This document shows positions 25,455-37,072 of a DNA stretch of 64,000 bases, one piece after another; the stretch's first letter is position 1, and each line of letters begins with the position of its first letter. This DNA comes from Chitinibacter fontanus. Lineage in GTDB: Bacteria; Pseudomonadota; Gammaproteobacteria; Burkholderiales; Chitinibacteraceae. The position numbers were made by a program, and so were the translations under genes. Below the pieces are notes generated by a model. That model was not told where the DNA came from, searched no databases, and saw only the letters and a program-made list of their open reading frames with translations. Where the stretch lies: assembly GCF_013423785.1 (NCBI RefSeq), contig NZ_CP058952.1, positions 496,001 to 560,000 of the forward strand, written 5' to 3'.

Positions 25455-26792
25455 TTATTCAGCCGCTTCGTCCTCGGCTGACAACATCGCAGACTCTTCC
25501 TGTGCTTTCGCTTTCTCGGCAGAAACACGCTGCAATACCGCGGCAAAGAAGGCATCGGTTTGATGTTGTGCCGGGGTCAATTGCAAATATTCATCCTGCA
25601 ACGCGATCTCCACACGCTCCTTGGCCAATAATTCGCGTGCATCGAGCAACTGGAAGTCCGGATGCGAGGCGAGAAACTCGCGCACGATTGCTTGATTTTC
25701 ACTTTGTAGAAAGCTGCATGTGGCATACACCAAGCGCCCGCCATTTTTTACCAAACGTGAGGCCGATTTCAAAATTGCACGCTGTTTTTCATTCAGCTCG
25801 GTGACACTTGCCGCCGATTGGCGCATTTTCAGGTCTGGATTACGGCGTAATGTGCCCATACCCGAACATGGAGAATCGACCAATACAACGTCCATTTTAC
25901 CAGCCAGACGTTTGATCTTTTGGTCGGTTTCCGACGCGATCAACTGTGGATTAACATTCGACAGGCCAGAGCGAGCTAAGCGTGGTTTTAGATTAGCCAA
26001 GCGTTTTTCAGAGACATCAAACGCATACAGACGACCGGTATTTTGCATCATCGCGCCAAGCAGCAAGGTTTTACCACCCGCACCCGCGCAGAAATCAGTC
26101 ACCATCTGACCGCGTTTCACACCGGACAACAGACCCAACAATTGGCTGCCTTCGTCCTGCACCTCAACACGGCCTTCAATAAAGCATTTGTATTTATTAA
26201 TTGCAGGCTTGCCTTCCACGCGGAGCCCCCACGGCGAATACGGCGTTGGCATGGTATTGATATCGCCCGCGGCTTTTAACTCTGCCGCGACAGCCTCACG
26301 CTTTGCCTTAATGCTGTTCACACGAATATCGAGCGGCGCGGACTGTAACATCGCCAAACCCATAGCTAAAACCTGCTCTTCGGTTTGACCTTCTGCGAGC
26401 ATGGCATCCACCAACCATTGGGGCATAGCCGCACGCACATTGAGTGGTGCGTCGCGCAGTGCCATCCCCTTCATCGCACCCGCTCGTTCTTTATCTTCAT
26501 CGGTAAATACTGATGGCAATTCACGCACATTTAGATGCTTGATCCGTGTGAAATAGGCAAGCAATAACTCGCGCGTGCTGGCTAAGCGAGCCTCGGTACT
26601 ACCAGCGATCCACTCCAGTTGTGGCAAATGGCGCAACATACTGAATACCGTTTCTGCAATCACCGCCCGGTCTTTATGCCCTAAATCTTTATTTTCGCGA
26701 AAATGACGCGAGACCACGGCATCTGCAGGGGCGTTAAAACCCAGCGCCGAATTTAAAATATCAAGCGTGGCAGATAATTGCTTTGGTGTCAT
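25455..26792 (-). CDS. RsmB/NOP-family RNA m5C methyltransferase
   Basis: A 445-residue SAM-dependent RNA cytosine-5 methyltransferase. An N-terminal helical NusB-like part precedes the Rossmann domain with motif I DFCAGAGGKTLLLG and the two catalytic cysteines in motif IV DSPCSGMGTLRR and motif VI YATCSFLQSEN. These support activity on rRNA or tRNA cytosine. The C-terminus ends in a Glu/Ala-rich tail. Assignment to RsmB itself (16S C967) is possible but not certain, because betaproteobacteria have several members. Confidence 0.9.
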   Translation of the reverse strand: MTPKQLSATLDILNSALGFNAPADAVVSRHFRENKDLGHKDRAVIAETVFSMLRHLPQLEWIAGSTEARLASTRELLLAYFTRIKHLNVRELPSVFTDEDKERAGAMKGMALRDAPLNVRAAMPQWLVDAMLAEGQTEEQVLAMGLAMLQSAPLDIRVNSIKAKREAVAAELKAAGDINTMPTPYSPWGLRVEGKPAINKYKCFIEGRVEVQDEGSQLLGLLSGVKRGQMVTDFCAGAGGKTLLLGAMMQNTGRLYAFDVSEKRLANLKPRLARSGLSNVNPQLIASETDQKIKRLAGKMDVVLVDSPCSGMGTLRRNPDLKMRQSAASVTELNEKQRAILKSASRLVKNGGRLVYATCSFLQSENQAIVREFLASHPDFQLLDARELLAKERVEIALQDEYLQLTPAQHQTDAFFAAVLQRVSAEKAKAQEESAMLSAEDEAAE

Positions 26793-26884
26793 AAATACTC
26801 TCTTTATTCAATCTTGCCGAGAAATCGGCACAGTATGCCAACGGAGATCAGCATATTCATTACGGTTATAGTCACAACCATCAA

Positions 26885-28078
26885 CTAAGGGCGCCTTGCA
26901 CCAGGAGCTTGCAAACTAGGGTTCACCCACTCCAATACTTTTTTGCCATCCAAACTTACATTGTAGGCAGATAAATCATAACTGCCATCTTTGCCAAAAT
27001 TGATCACCATGCGCACGGGCAGATTATTCCAATCAGGCGCTAGCCAGAAATCGACTTGTCGATCACCTGTGCGTGAGCTCATCAGTAGCGCGGTAATTTC
27101 CTGCTCACCAATTTTTAACTTAGCTTCACCTTTGAGCTCAAATTGCACGTCAGGATAGCGCTTACGACCAGAGAATAGTGCCATTTCATACTTAGCCTGA
27201 CTGCCGCCCATCAATGCCAAATGCAATGCAGCCGACATTAAATCTTGATCACCCGGCGCAAAGGGTTCAACCTTTTGGTTACTGCCTTCACTGAGCGTAA
27301 CCTCCGTTTTATCCCAGTCAAAGCGCACATCATATTTTGGGGTTTCAAATTGCTTGCGGTATTCGATAAATTGTTCCGGCATCACGCCGTGCTTATCGAT
27401 CTTACCGCGACTAATAAAGCGCCGCGCATGCCCCGGAATTGGCACATCTAGCTGTAACTCGTAGCGCCCCGCCTCCAAATGCCACTGCAAGTAGGCAGGA
27501 AAGCCCATATATCGGTATTCAATTTTAACCTCACGCGGAAAACGCTTGGCCGCACTTTTATCAATCTTGGTTGCCAAGGCTGCACTGGCAATACGCTTAC
27601 TTTTTGAAGCCGCACTTGCCAAAACGCCGACAACTTCGCTGGCTTGGCTCGCCATCTTCAGCTGCATTTCCGATGCAATTTGGATAGCAATTGATGCGGA
27701 GCCCCCACTCGCGGCAGTCCACTGTACCGACGTCACTTTACTGGCACTTTCTTTGGCTATCAGGCTGACTGGCGCTACTTTGGCGGAAGGACTTGCTAGC
27801 ACCCTTGCTGGCTTGGGTTTCTCAGCAGGTTGTGCCGCCATGGGTTTTAGTAATACGTATTGCTGCTGAGCGGGCTTAACGCCTTTCAATTGCGCTGTGG
27901 CACTATCATCTGCTTCAGCATCAATTGATTGAGCCGCCAATTTGCGCTCGGTTTTTTTTAACTCAGGGTCATCAATTTGGCGATAGCTTAGCCAATTGAG
28001 CAGTGGCTCGCTCAGGATCGAAGCCAGATGCAAGCCAATTGAGAGTGCCAGAGCCCACCAAGCGTATTTGCTCATCAT
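26885..28078 (-). CDS. DUF3108 domain protein with N-terminal membrane anchor
   Basis: A 397-residue protein. One N-terminal membrane segment (YAWWALALSIGLHLASIL) is followed by about 150 residues rich in Ala, Ser, Lys and Val, probably disordered, and then a beta-rich C-terminal DUF3108 domain (EYRYMGFPAYLQWHLEAGRY through GSYDLSAYNVSLDGKKVLEW). It should reach across the periplasm from the inner membrane. It starts one base after the purN stop, an arrangement common in betaproteobacteria. Function is unknown. The periplasmic topology suggests an envelope role. Confidence 0.85.
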   Translation of the reverse strand: MMSKYAWWALALSIGLHLASILSEPLLNWLSYRQIDDPELKKTERKLAAQSIDAEADDSATAQLKGVKPAQQQYVLLKPMAAQPAEKPKPARVLASPSAKVAPVSLIAKESASKVTSVQWTAASGGSASIAIQIASEMQLKMASQASEVVGVLASAASKSKRIASAALATKIDKSAAKRFPREVKIEYRYMGFPAYLQWHLEAGRYELQLDVPIPGHARRFISRGKIDKHGVMPEQFIEYRKQFETPKYDVRFDWDKTEVTLSEGSNQKVEPFAPGDQDLMSAALHLALMGGSQAKYEMALFSGRKRYPDVQFELKGEAKLKIGEQEITALLMSSRTGDRQVDFWLAPDWNNLPVRMVINFGKDGSYDLSAYNVSLDGKKVLEWVNPSLQAPGARRP

Positions 28079-28079
28079 T

Positions 28080-28715
28080 TTAAATACTAGGTGCTCGCAC
28101 AGCGATATCAGCCCGCACTTGCGCAGCCAGCTTTACTTTCCCATCTACAACTTGCAATTGATCCGCCACAAACCAAGCTACCGCCTGAGGGTAAAGTTGA
28201 TGCTCTTGCACAAGAATCCGGGCAGCCAGGGTTTCTGCCGTATCATCATCGAGCACAGGCACGGCGGCTTGGGCAATCATCGGGCCATGATCGAGCTCCG
28301 CCGTCACAAAATGCACCGTGCAACCCGCCAGCTTAACGCCCTCATCAATAGCGCGTTGATGCGTGTTCAGGCCAGTAAATGCCGGCAACAGTGATGGATG
28401 GACATTAATCAGGCGGTTACTGTAGCGATTAACGAAACCCGCAGTCAAAATACGCATAAATCCGGCCAGTACTAGTAAATCAGGGCTATAGCTATCGACT
28501 AAATTGGCCAGCGCCAAATCAAAGCTTTCCCGATCGGCAAATTGTTTGTGATCTAATACGGCCGTCTCAATGCCACGTTCAGCAGCCCATGCCAAACCAC
28601 CTGCATCAGGGCGATTCGAAATCACCGCGGCAATCTGTGCGCCAGCAATTTGTGCATTCACAATAGCCTGCATATTACTGCCACGGCCAGAAATCAGAAT
28701 TACAATATTTTTCAT
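28080..28715 (-). CDS. purN: Phosphoribosylglycinamide formyltransferase PurN
   Basis: PurN transfers a formyl group from 10-formyl-THF to GAR in purine synthesis. The 211-residue protein has the N-terminal phosphate loop ISGRGSNMQAI and the catalytic triad Asn104, His106 (NVHPSLLPAF) and Asp142 (ELDHGPMI), equivalent to Asn106/His108/Asp144 of the E. coli enzyme. It lies downstream of purM on the same strand but is separated from it by a terminator. Confidence 0.96.
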   Translation of the reverse strand: MKNIVILISGRGSNMQAIVNAQIAGAQIAAVISNRPDAGGLAWAAERGIETAVLDHKQFADRESFDLALANLVDSYSPDLLVLAGFMRILTAGFVNRYSNRLINVHPSLLPAFTGLNTHQRAIDEGVKLAGCTVHFVTAELDHGPMIAQAAVPVLDDDTAETLAARILVQEHQLYPQAVAWFVADQLQVVDGKVKLAAQVRADIAVRAPSI

Positions 28716-28803
28716 GCATCACCCGGGGTATATGCTTTAATTCCATATACCTCAATATATTCGTGGCAATACCTTATATTGGTATTTGCGATTTTATAAA
28801 AAC

Positions 28804-28833
28804 AAAAAGCGAGGTCATTGACCTCGCCTTTTT
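28804..28833 (-). terminator. Intrinsic terminator after purM
   Basis: GCGAGGT and ACCTCGC form a stem with flanking A-run and T-run in both directions. On the minus strand it stops purM transcription before purN. Confidence 0.88.
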
Positions 28834-28847
28834 CAGACTGACGTCAA

Positions 28848-29897
28848 TTATGCGACTTGGGTCTGGTGCTCATCCCCTACGCGCTCACGAACCACGCCCA
28901 GTTGATAAACTGTTTCACCCTCAGCTTGCAACAACGCAGTCGCTGCAGCCGCATCTTCCGCCGCCACAATGACAACCATACCAACGCCACAGTTAAATGT
29001 TTTGTACATTTCTTGCTGCGCCACATTGCCTTGCTCTTGCAACCAAGTGAACAGTTTTGGCATGGTCCAGCTCGCTGCGTCGATTTGCGCAACCACATTC
29101 TCTGGTAATACGCGCGGCACATTCTCGGTGATACCACCGCCGGTAATATGCGCCATGCCTTTGACCGTTAAAGTATCAATCAGTTTCAATAATGGCTTCA
29201 CATAAATGCGCGTTGGTGCCATCACCACATCGGCCAATGAACGGCCACCGTCAAATTCAGCGTTAAAGTCAACTTGACCCAAAGCCAAAATTTTACGGAT
29301 TAAAGAGTAGCCATTTGAATGTGCGCCGTTGGATGCCAAACCAAGCACCACATCACCCGCTTTAATGTCTTGGCCAGTAATGACTTTTGATTTTTCAACC
29401 ACGCCAACGGCAAAGCCAGCCAAATCGTATTCGCCAACAGGGTACATGCCCGGCATTTCAGCGGTTTCACCCCCCGTCAAAGCACAACCAGCTTGTTCAC
29501 AGCCGTAAGCAATGCCTTTGATCACTTCAGTTGCGCTATCTACATCCAATTTGCCGCAAGCGAAATAATCCAAGAAGAACAATGGCTCAGCGCCTTGTAC
29601 CAGAATATCGTTCACGCTCATGCCGACCAGATCGATACCCACGGTGTCGTGACGGTTCAAATCAAAAGCCAATTTCAATTTGGTGCCCACACCATCAGTG
29701 CCGGAAACCAGAACAGGCTCTTTAAATTTTTTGCTGATTTCAACCAGCGCACCAAAACCACCAATGCCACCGAGCACTTCAGGGCGCATGGTGCGCTTGG
29801 CAAATGGTTTAATATTTTCAACGAGCTGGTCACCAGCGTCGATATCAACACCGGCGTCGCGGTAGCTCAGACTTTGCTTGAGATTTTGGTCGCTCAC
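28848..29897 (-). CDS. purM: Phosphoribosylformylglycinamidine cyclo-ligase PurM
   Basis: PurM closes the imidazole ring of aminoimidazole ribotide with ATP. The product is 349 residues if it starts at the GTG at 29897, giving [22 protein letters not shown], the normal family start, with GAGG at ribosome-binding distance. A longer in-frame start at 30038 would add 47 unrelated residues and is rejected. The [15 protein letters not shown] and [11 protein letters not shown] motifs line the ATP and substrate sites. Divergent from hda. Confidence 0.95.
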   Translation of the reverse strand: MSDQNLKQSLSYRDAGVDIDAGDQLVENIKPFAKRTMRPEVLGGIGGFGALVEISKKFKEPVLVSGTDGVGTKLKLAFDLNRHDTVGIDLVGMSVNDILVQGAEPLFFLDYFACGKLDVDSATEVIKGIAYGCEQAGCALTGGETAEMPGMYPVGEYDLAGFAVGVVEKSKVITGQDIKAGDVVLGLASNGAHSNGYSLIRKILALGQVDFNAEFDGGRSLADVVMAPTRIYVKPLLKLIDTLTVKGMAHITGGGITENVPRVLPENVVAQIDAASWTMPKLFTWLQEQGNVAQQEMYKTFNCGVGMVVIVAAEDAAAATALLQAEGETVYQLGVVRERVGDEHQTQVA

Positions 29898-30101
29898 GGG
29901 AAAGGCCTCGTAGTGGGCGGCGCTGTAGGTTAAAATACGCGCCAGATCTGCTAAACGCGGTATTTTATCGCATTTAGCTGCATCTGTTGATCTTAGTTTT
30001 CGTATTAAATCGATGTCAAAGCAAGCCTTTATTGCCAAGACCCGCCCTCTTACTTGCCAAATAAGGCATACAACGTGATTTCTTGCTCGCTACACGCCTA
30101 A

Positions 30102-30770
30102 ATGAAGCAATTACTGTTAGATTTATTGTTACCCGCTCCGCGTACCTTTGATGATTTCGTGCGTGGAGAAAATGCAGAGCTACTCTTCCAACTTGGGGAG
30201 TGGGCGCAGGGTGACGTGCGTGCACTCTATATCTGGGGAGAAAGTGGCGCAGGAAAAAGCCATTTGCTCAGCGCGAGTGAGGCCAAACTCAATCATCAAT
30301 ATGCCGTTTACTTTGTTAATGCACGTGAAGAAATGCTACCTCAACACGTGGACGGTAACGCGGCATTGCTGGTCGATAATGTTGAAAGCCTAGATGCCGA
30401 GCAGCAGATTGTGCTATTTGATCATTACAACACCTTACGCGAAGGCGGCGGCAGGATTCTCGTGAGCGGCACCTTACCGCCAATGCTGTTAGCGCTCAGA
30501 GACGATTTGGCCACTCGTCTGGGCTGGGGCTTGGTCTATCAGCTCAAATCACTCTCTGATGAAGACAAGATTGCCGCCCTACAGCGCCGTGCGCGCCATC
30601 TTGGCTTTGAACTACAGCGTGAACTAGGTGAATATTTACTCAACCACGCTGCCCGAGACTTACCCAATCTATACCTCCAATTAGAAGCAATTAATGAAAT
30701 GGCGCTGTCAAAACAGCGCCAAATCACCTTGCCTCTCATTCGAGAAGCCTTAAAAAATAACACGTACTAA
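30102..30770 (+). CDS. hda: DnaA regulatory inactivator Hda
   Basis: Hda, with the DNA-loaded beta clamp, stimulates ATP hydrolysis by DnaA and so stops re-initiation of replication. The 222-residue protein has an AAA+ fold: clamp-binding-type MKQLLLDLLLP at the N-terminus, Walker A GESGAGKS at 46-53, Walker B ALLVDNVESLD, and the sensor 2 region. Length fits the family. An 8-bp perfect hairpin (30701-30720) lies within the 3' part of the coding region, without a T-run. Convergent with the pilin genes. Confidence 0.94.
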   Translation: MKQLLLDLLLPAPRTFDDFVRGENAELLFQLGEWAQGDVRALYIWGESGAGKSHLLSASEAKLNHQYAVYFVNAREEMLPQHVDGNAALLVDNVESLDAEQQIVLFDHYNTLREGGGRILVSGTLPPMLLALRDDLATRLGWGLVYQLKSLSDEDKIAALQRRARHLGFELQRELGEYLLNHAARDLPNLYLQLEAINEMALSKQRQITLPLIREALKNNTY

Positions 30771-30779
30771 ATTCGCGGC

Positions 30780-31397
30780 TTAAGGCAATAGGCGCATCAC
30801 CACATTGACCTGACCACTTAAGGCCCAGCAATCCGAAGTTGCCGTGTACGATGTTGTACTATCGGCATCACGAACAATGCCGCTACCGGACTCACCATCA
30901 TCGATTTGACGATCTAAAGCGCATACGAACCTAGGATCAGCTTGGGCACTCCCCGGCAAATCGAGCCAACTTCCTGCAACAGCCCGTGTGCCTGCAAAAC
31001 TCGGATTACCCGCGCCAGTGCTATTCCAAACCTCCCAGTCTTGCCCAAAAACACTACGTCGTTCTGCATTAGTAAGAATATTACTTCGGTCGATCAATGC
31101 CACCCAAAAAGCGACAGCTTCATTGCCTGATTCAATCAAACCATTTTTAGTCCCAGTACACACGGCAGTGCCTGCGGTGGGTTGGCCGGCCCCACAACCA
31201 TCGCCTGGATAAGAGCCATACTTTTCGTAAAATATATTTATACCAGCGACGATTTTATTATGTTGCGCTGCCAAATTTTTTACTTTGGCGCCATCAATCA
31301 AATCCTTACCTTTAAACGCCATTCCCAAAATCAGCCCAATAATCACAAGCACAATAGCCAACTCAACCAAGGTAAATCCATTTTGCTTCATCCGCAT
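30780..31397 (-). CDS. Type IV pilin-like protein, third of a tandem set
   Basis: A 205-residue prepilin-type protein. The type III signal has Gly7 before the methylated Phe, followed by FTLVELAIVLVIIG with Glu at +5, then GMAFKGKDLIDGAKVKN, identical in all three paralogs. The globular part has YGSYPGDGC, CALDRQIDDG and CWALSGQVNVVMRLLP, with four or more cysteines that may form disulfides. AGGGGG precedes the start at 31397. It lies 12 bases after the second paralog. It should be processed by PilD and join a type IV pilus or type II secretion pseudopilus, though which one is not known. Confidence 0.85.
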   Translation of the reverse strand: MRMKQNGFTLVELAIVLVIIGLILGMAFKGKDLIDGAKVKNLAAQHNKIVAGINIFYEKYGSYPGDGCGAGQPTAGTAVCTGTKNGLIESGNEAVAFWVALIDRSNILTNAERRSVFGQDWEVWNSTGAGNPSFAGTRAVAGSWLDLPGSAQADPRFVCALDRQIDDGESGSGIVRDADSTTSYTATSDCWALSGQVNVVMRLLP

Positions 31398-31409
31398 AAC
31401 AACCCCCTC

Positions 31410-32012
31410 TTATGGCATCACTTTTATCAAAACATTAGCCTGACCCGACAAACTCCAGCAATCAGTTGCCGCAGAATAGCTATTACTGCTAGATGCATAG
31501 GGAGCAGTCGTGGCGGGATCACCATCACGAACGACGCCTGTATTAGCATCACCATCGTCCATCAATCGATCTAGCGCACAAATAAAACGCATATCGGCAT
31601 TGGCTGCACCGGCAAAGTCCAACCACAGCGCACCGGAGCGATTCCAGACCGTCCAATCTTGGCCTAATACACTGCGCCGATCGGCGCTTTGTAAGATATT
31701 GGTCACATCAATTAACAAGACCCAAAATGCATCGGCTTCAGCACCATTGTCAATTTGTCCATTGCGGGTGCCGTTACACGCCGCCACCGTTGCAGGGGTG
31801 GCAGTAGTACAGCCATCTCCAGGGTAAAAACCATACTTCTCGTAAAAAATATTAATTCCACTAACGATTTTATTGTATTGCGCCTGCATATTCTTGACTT
31901 TGGCACCATCAATCAAGTCTTTGCCCTTGAACGCCATCCCCAGAATCAGACCAATAATAACTAACACGATCGCTAGCTCAACCAGCGTAAAACCCTGATT
32001 GCGGCGCATCAT
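31410..32012 (-). CDS. Type IV pilin-like protein, second of a tandem set
   Basis: A 200-residue paralog with start MMRRNQGFTLVELA. The prepilin cleavage Gly and +5 Glu are present, as are GMAFKGKDLIDGAKVKN, YEKYGFYPGDGC, CALDRLMDDG and CWSLSGQANVLIKVMP. Its ATGATGA start overlaps the stop of the first paralog, so translation is coupled. A longer in-frame start at 32060 lies within the previous gene and is rejected. The helical N-terminus is nearly identical to its neighbours while the globular head differs, as in minor pilins that share an assembly. Confidence 0.85.
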   Translation of the reverse strand: MMRRNQGFTLVELAIVLVIIGLILGMAFKGKDLIDGAKVKNMQAQYNKIVSGINIFYEKYGFYPGDGCTTATPATVAACNGTRNGQIDNGAEADAFWVLLIDVTNILQSADRRSVLGQDWTVWNRSGALWLDFAGAANADMRFICALDRLMDDGDANTGVVRDGDPATTAPYASSSNSYSAATDCWSLSGQANVLIKVMP

Positions 32013-32611
32013 GGCAGCACCCGAATACCAATTGAAACTTGACCAGACAAAGCCCAGCAATCGTCGGTGGCCGAATACGTGACGCCAACACTGCGTACAA
32101 TCCCCGTCGTATTGACTCCATCATCCATTAATCGATCAAGTGCGCAAACAAAACGCACATCAGCGGCCGCCGTAGCGGTACTGGTGAGTGTTAAATAATT
32201 AGTATTGTTGGCATAACCAGTTTGCGTGGCCGCAGAATCGGAAATCACCCAATCCTGCCCAAATACACTGCGCAGATCGGCACTAGTTAAAATATTGGTA
32301 TTCTGTAGCAGTGTGATCGCAGCAGCGGTTTCTGACGCACCATTAATCAAACCGTTGCGCCCAGTTGTAGGGCAAGTAGTCGCCCCTGCGGCCGGCGCGC
32401 TGGCACAGCCATCACCTGGATACGCGCCATATTTTTCGTAATAAATATTAAAGCCAGCAACAATTTTGTTGTATTGCGCCTGCATATTTTTTACTTTGGC
32501 TCCATCGATCAGATCCTTACCTTTAAAAGCCATTCCCAGAATCAGACCAATGATCACCAGCACAATTGCCAGCTCGACCAAGGTAAAACCTTTTTGTTGG
32601 TGATATTTCAT
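32009..32611 (-). CDS. Type IV pilin-like protein, first of a tandem set
   Basis: A 200-residue prepilin-like protein with start MKYHQQKGFTLVELA at 32611 and GGGGTG at ribosome-binding distance. An upstream in-frame start at 32644 would put ten basic residues before the leader and is less likely. It has the shared GMAFKGKDLIDGAKVKN, YEKYGAYPGDGC, CALDRLMDDG and CWALSGQVSIGIRVLP segments. It heads the three-gene operon and is divergent from leuS. No pilus assembly ATPase, secretin or peptidase gene is in the window. Confidence 0.85.
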   Translation of the reverse strand: MKYHQQKGFTLVELAIVLVIIGLILGMAFKGKDLIDGAKVKNMQAQYNKIVAGFNIYYEKYGAYPGDGCASAPAAGATTCPTTGRNGLINGASETAAAITLLQNTNILTSADLRSVFGQDWVISDSAATQTGYANNTNYLTLTSTATAAADVRFVCALDRLMDDGVNTTGIVRSVGVTYSATDDCWALSGQVSIGIRVLP

Positions 32612-32665
32612 TGTGCACACCCCGCATTTGACCTTACGAATCATTGACTTCGCAATCTAGTCTAG

Positions 32666-35407
<2,742 letters not shown>

Positions 35408-35427
35408 TCTGCCCAGCGTGAAGCTCG

Positions 35428-35465
35428 CGGTGACTCAATTATGCAAGTTGCAGATTGAGTCACCG
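35428..35465. repeat. Perfect 12-bp inverted repeat between leuS and lptE
   Basis: CGGTGACTCAAT (35428-35439) and ATTGAGTCACCG (35454-35465) are exact inverted arms around a 14-base loop. No T-run follows directly. It may stabilise or attenuate the leuS-lptE transcript or bind a protein. Confidence 0.75.
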
Positions 35466-35497
35466 AACAAACCATTTGTTTTGAAACTGGAGTAGCC

Positions 35498-36031
35498 ATG
35501 CCTACGATCGTCCGTCCCTTATTTGTTGCCCTGCTCGCACTGAGCTTAGTGGCTTGCGGGTTTCACCTGCGCGGACAAGGGCCTGCGTCTGCACTGCAAT
35601 ATCGCAGCGCCAAAGTAATCGGAAATGGCGGAGCCTTCAACGAGCTCAATCGCCAATTACAACTGATGCAGATCAACCTTAACGCAGCCGAACCTGAAAT
35701 TACGATTCAGATACTATCAGAAGGGACAGACAAACAAGTACTGAGCGTCAACAATAATGGCCAAGTTTCGGAATATCGCCTGTTTTACCGCATCCATTTC
35801 AGTGCCAGCAGAGCCGGAGAGATGCTGATTGATGATCAAACTATCTCATTACAGCGCAATATCTCTTGGGATGAAAACAGCGTGCTATCCAAAGAAAGCG
35901 AGGAAGCCAATTTAATTCGCGAAATGCAGCGCGACGGGGCATCACAAATTGTGCGCCGGATTAATGCGGCCTCAAAAGGCATAAATGGCGGGCAATCTAT
36001 GGCCTCAAAAACAGCGACAACTTCGCAATAA
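35498..36031 (+). CDS. lptE: LPS assembly lipoprotein LptE
   Basis: LptE plugs the LptD barrel in the outer membrane and helps place LPS in the outer leaflet. The 177-residue protein has a lipoprotein signal with lipobox LVAC and the immediate CGFHLRGQG sequence, the best-conserved part of the family. It lies in the common leuS-lptE-holA order, with its stop overlapping the holA start. The last ~20 residues are Ser/Thr/Ala-rich. Confidence 0.93.
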   Translation: MPTIVRPLFVALLALSLVACGFHLRGQGPASALQYRSAKVIGNGGAFNELNRQLQLMQINLNAAEPEITIQILSEGTDKQVLSVNNNGQVSEYRLFYRIHFSASRAGEMLIDDQTISLQRNISWDENSVLSKESEEANLIREMQRDGASQIVRRINAASKGINGGQSMASKTATTSQ

Positions 36032-37056
36032 TGCGACCTGAAGATTTGAGCAAATCACTGCAGCGAGGCTTGGCTTCGCTGTATGTCATTCATGGTGATG
36101 AGCCCTTACTCGCCCTTGAATCGGCGCAACAGATCCGCGACGCTGCGCGCAAAGCGGGCTATAGCGAACGTGAAGTGCTCACAGTAGAAAATGCGGCGCA
36201 TTTTCAGTGGTCACAGCTCACCAGCAGCGGTGCTTCAATGTCATTGTTTGCTGAACTGCGTCTGTTAGAGCTGCGCATCCCAAATGGCAAACCGGGCATT
36301 GAAGGGGGTAAAGCTCTAGAGAGCTTTGCCAACAATATCCCTGACGATATACTCACTATCATTACCCTACCCAAGTTAGATAAAACGGCACTCAACAGCA
36401 AATGGATGCAAGCACTTGCTAAAGCAGGTGAGGTGATCGAAGCTAAACTCATCGAACGCCCCGCTCTGCCACAATGGATTAATCAACGCCTAGCTGTGCA
36501 AGGCCAGAGCTTAGCCAATGATGCCATGGAATGGTTAGTTGATCGGGTTGAAGGCAATTTACTGGCCGCCCATCAAGAAATACAAAAACTAGCATTACTC
36601 CATCCCAAAGGTGAACTCAACCTTGCCGAGCTGGAAGCAGCTGTCGCAAATGTTGCGCGCTATGATGTGTTTAGTTTGGGTGAGGCGGTGCTTAGCGGCG
36701 ATGCATCACGCGTTTGTCATATGCTTGATGGATTACGTGCCGAGGGCGAATCAGCCGTGCTGGTCCTTTGGGCGCTAGCAGAAGAAACTCGGACGCTCTA
36801 TAAATTTGCGCAAGGGCGTGCGCGTGGCGTTGCTGCGGCTCAGCTCACCAAAGAGCTGAGAATTTGGGGCAATAAACAACGCTTAATTGAAAGTGCTGCC
36901 AGCCGTGTCAATGCCAAACGACTGAAAGCTGCGCTGCAACTAGCCCGCAAAATTGATGGCACCATTAAAGGCATTGGTGAAGGCAGTGTGTGGGCTGAAC
37001 TCACCGACTTGGCCCTCCTACTAATTAACCCTCAGCCAACCCATCGCGGATGGTGA
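36031..37056 (+). CDS. holA: DNA polymerase III delta subunit
   Basis: The delta subunit opens the beta clamp as part of the clamp loader. The 341-residue protein begins MRPEDLSKSLQRGLASLYVIHGDEPLLALESAQQIR, the usual start with the clamp-binding region, and continues with an AAA+-like fold lacking Walker motifs and the helical collar domain. It starts one base inside the end of lptE. Seventeen bases separate it from rng. Confidence 0.94.
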   Translation: MRPEDLSKSLQRGLASLYVIHGDEPLLALESAQQIRDAARKAGYSEREVLTVENAAHFQWSQLTSSGASMSLFAELRLLELRIPNGKPGIEGGKALESFANNIPDDILTIITLPKLDKTALNSKWMQALAKAGEVIEAKLIERPALPQWINQRLAVQGQSLANDAMEWLVDRVEGNLLAAHQEIQKLALLHPKGELNLAELEAAVANVARYDVFSLGEAVLSGDASRVCHMLDGLRAEGESAVLVLWALAEETRTLYKFAQGRARGVAAAQLTKELRIWGNKQRLIESAASRVNAKRLKAALQLARKIDGTIKGIGEGSVWAELTDLALLLINPQPTHRGW

Positions 37057-37072
37057 AAGAGCTTGCCCGAAT

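Noticed and set aside
29898..30038. N-terminal extension of purM
   Set aside because: The 47 extra residues do not resemble PurM, and a GTG with GAGG at the expected position restores the family start.
30701..30720. Hairpin near the 3' end of hda as a terminator
   Set aside because: It has 8-bp perfect arms but lies within the coding region and lacks a T-run.
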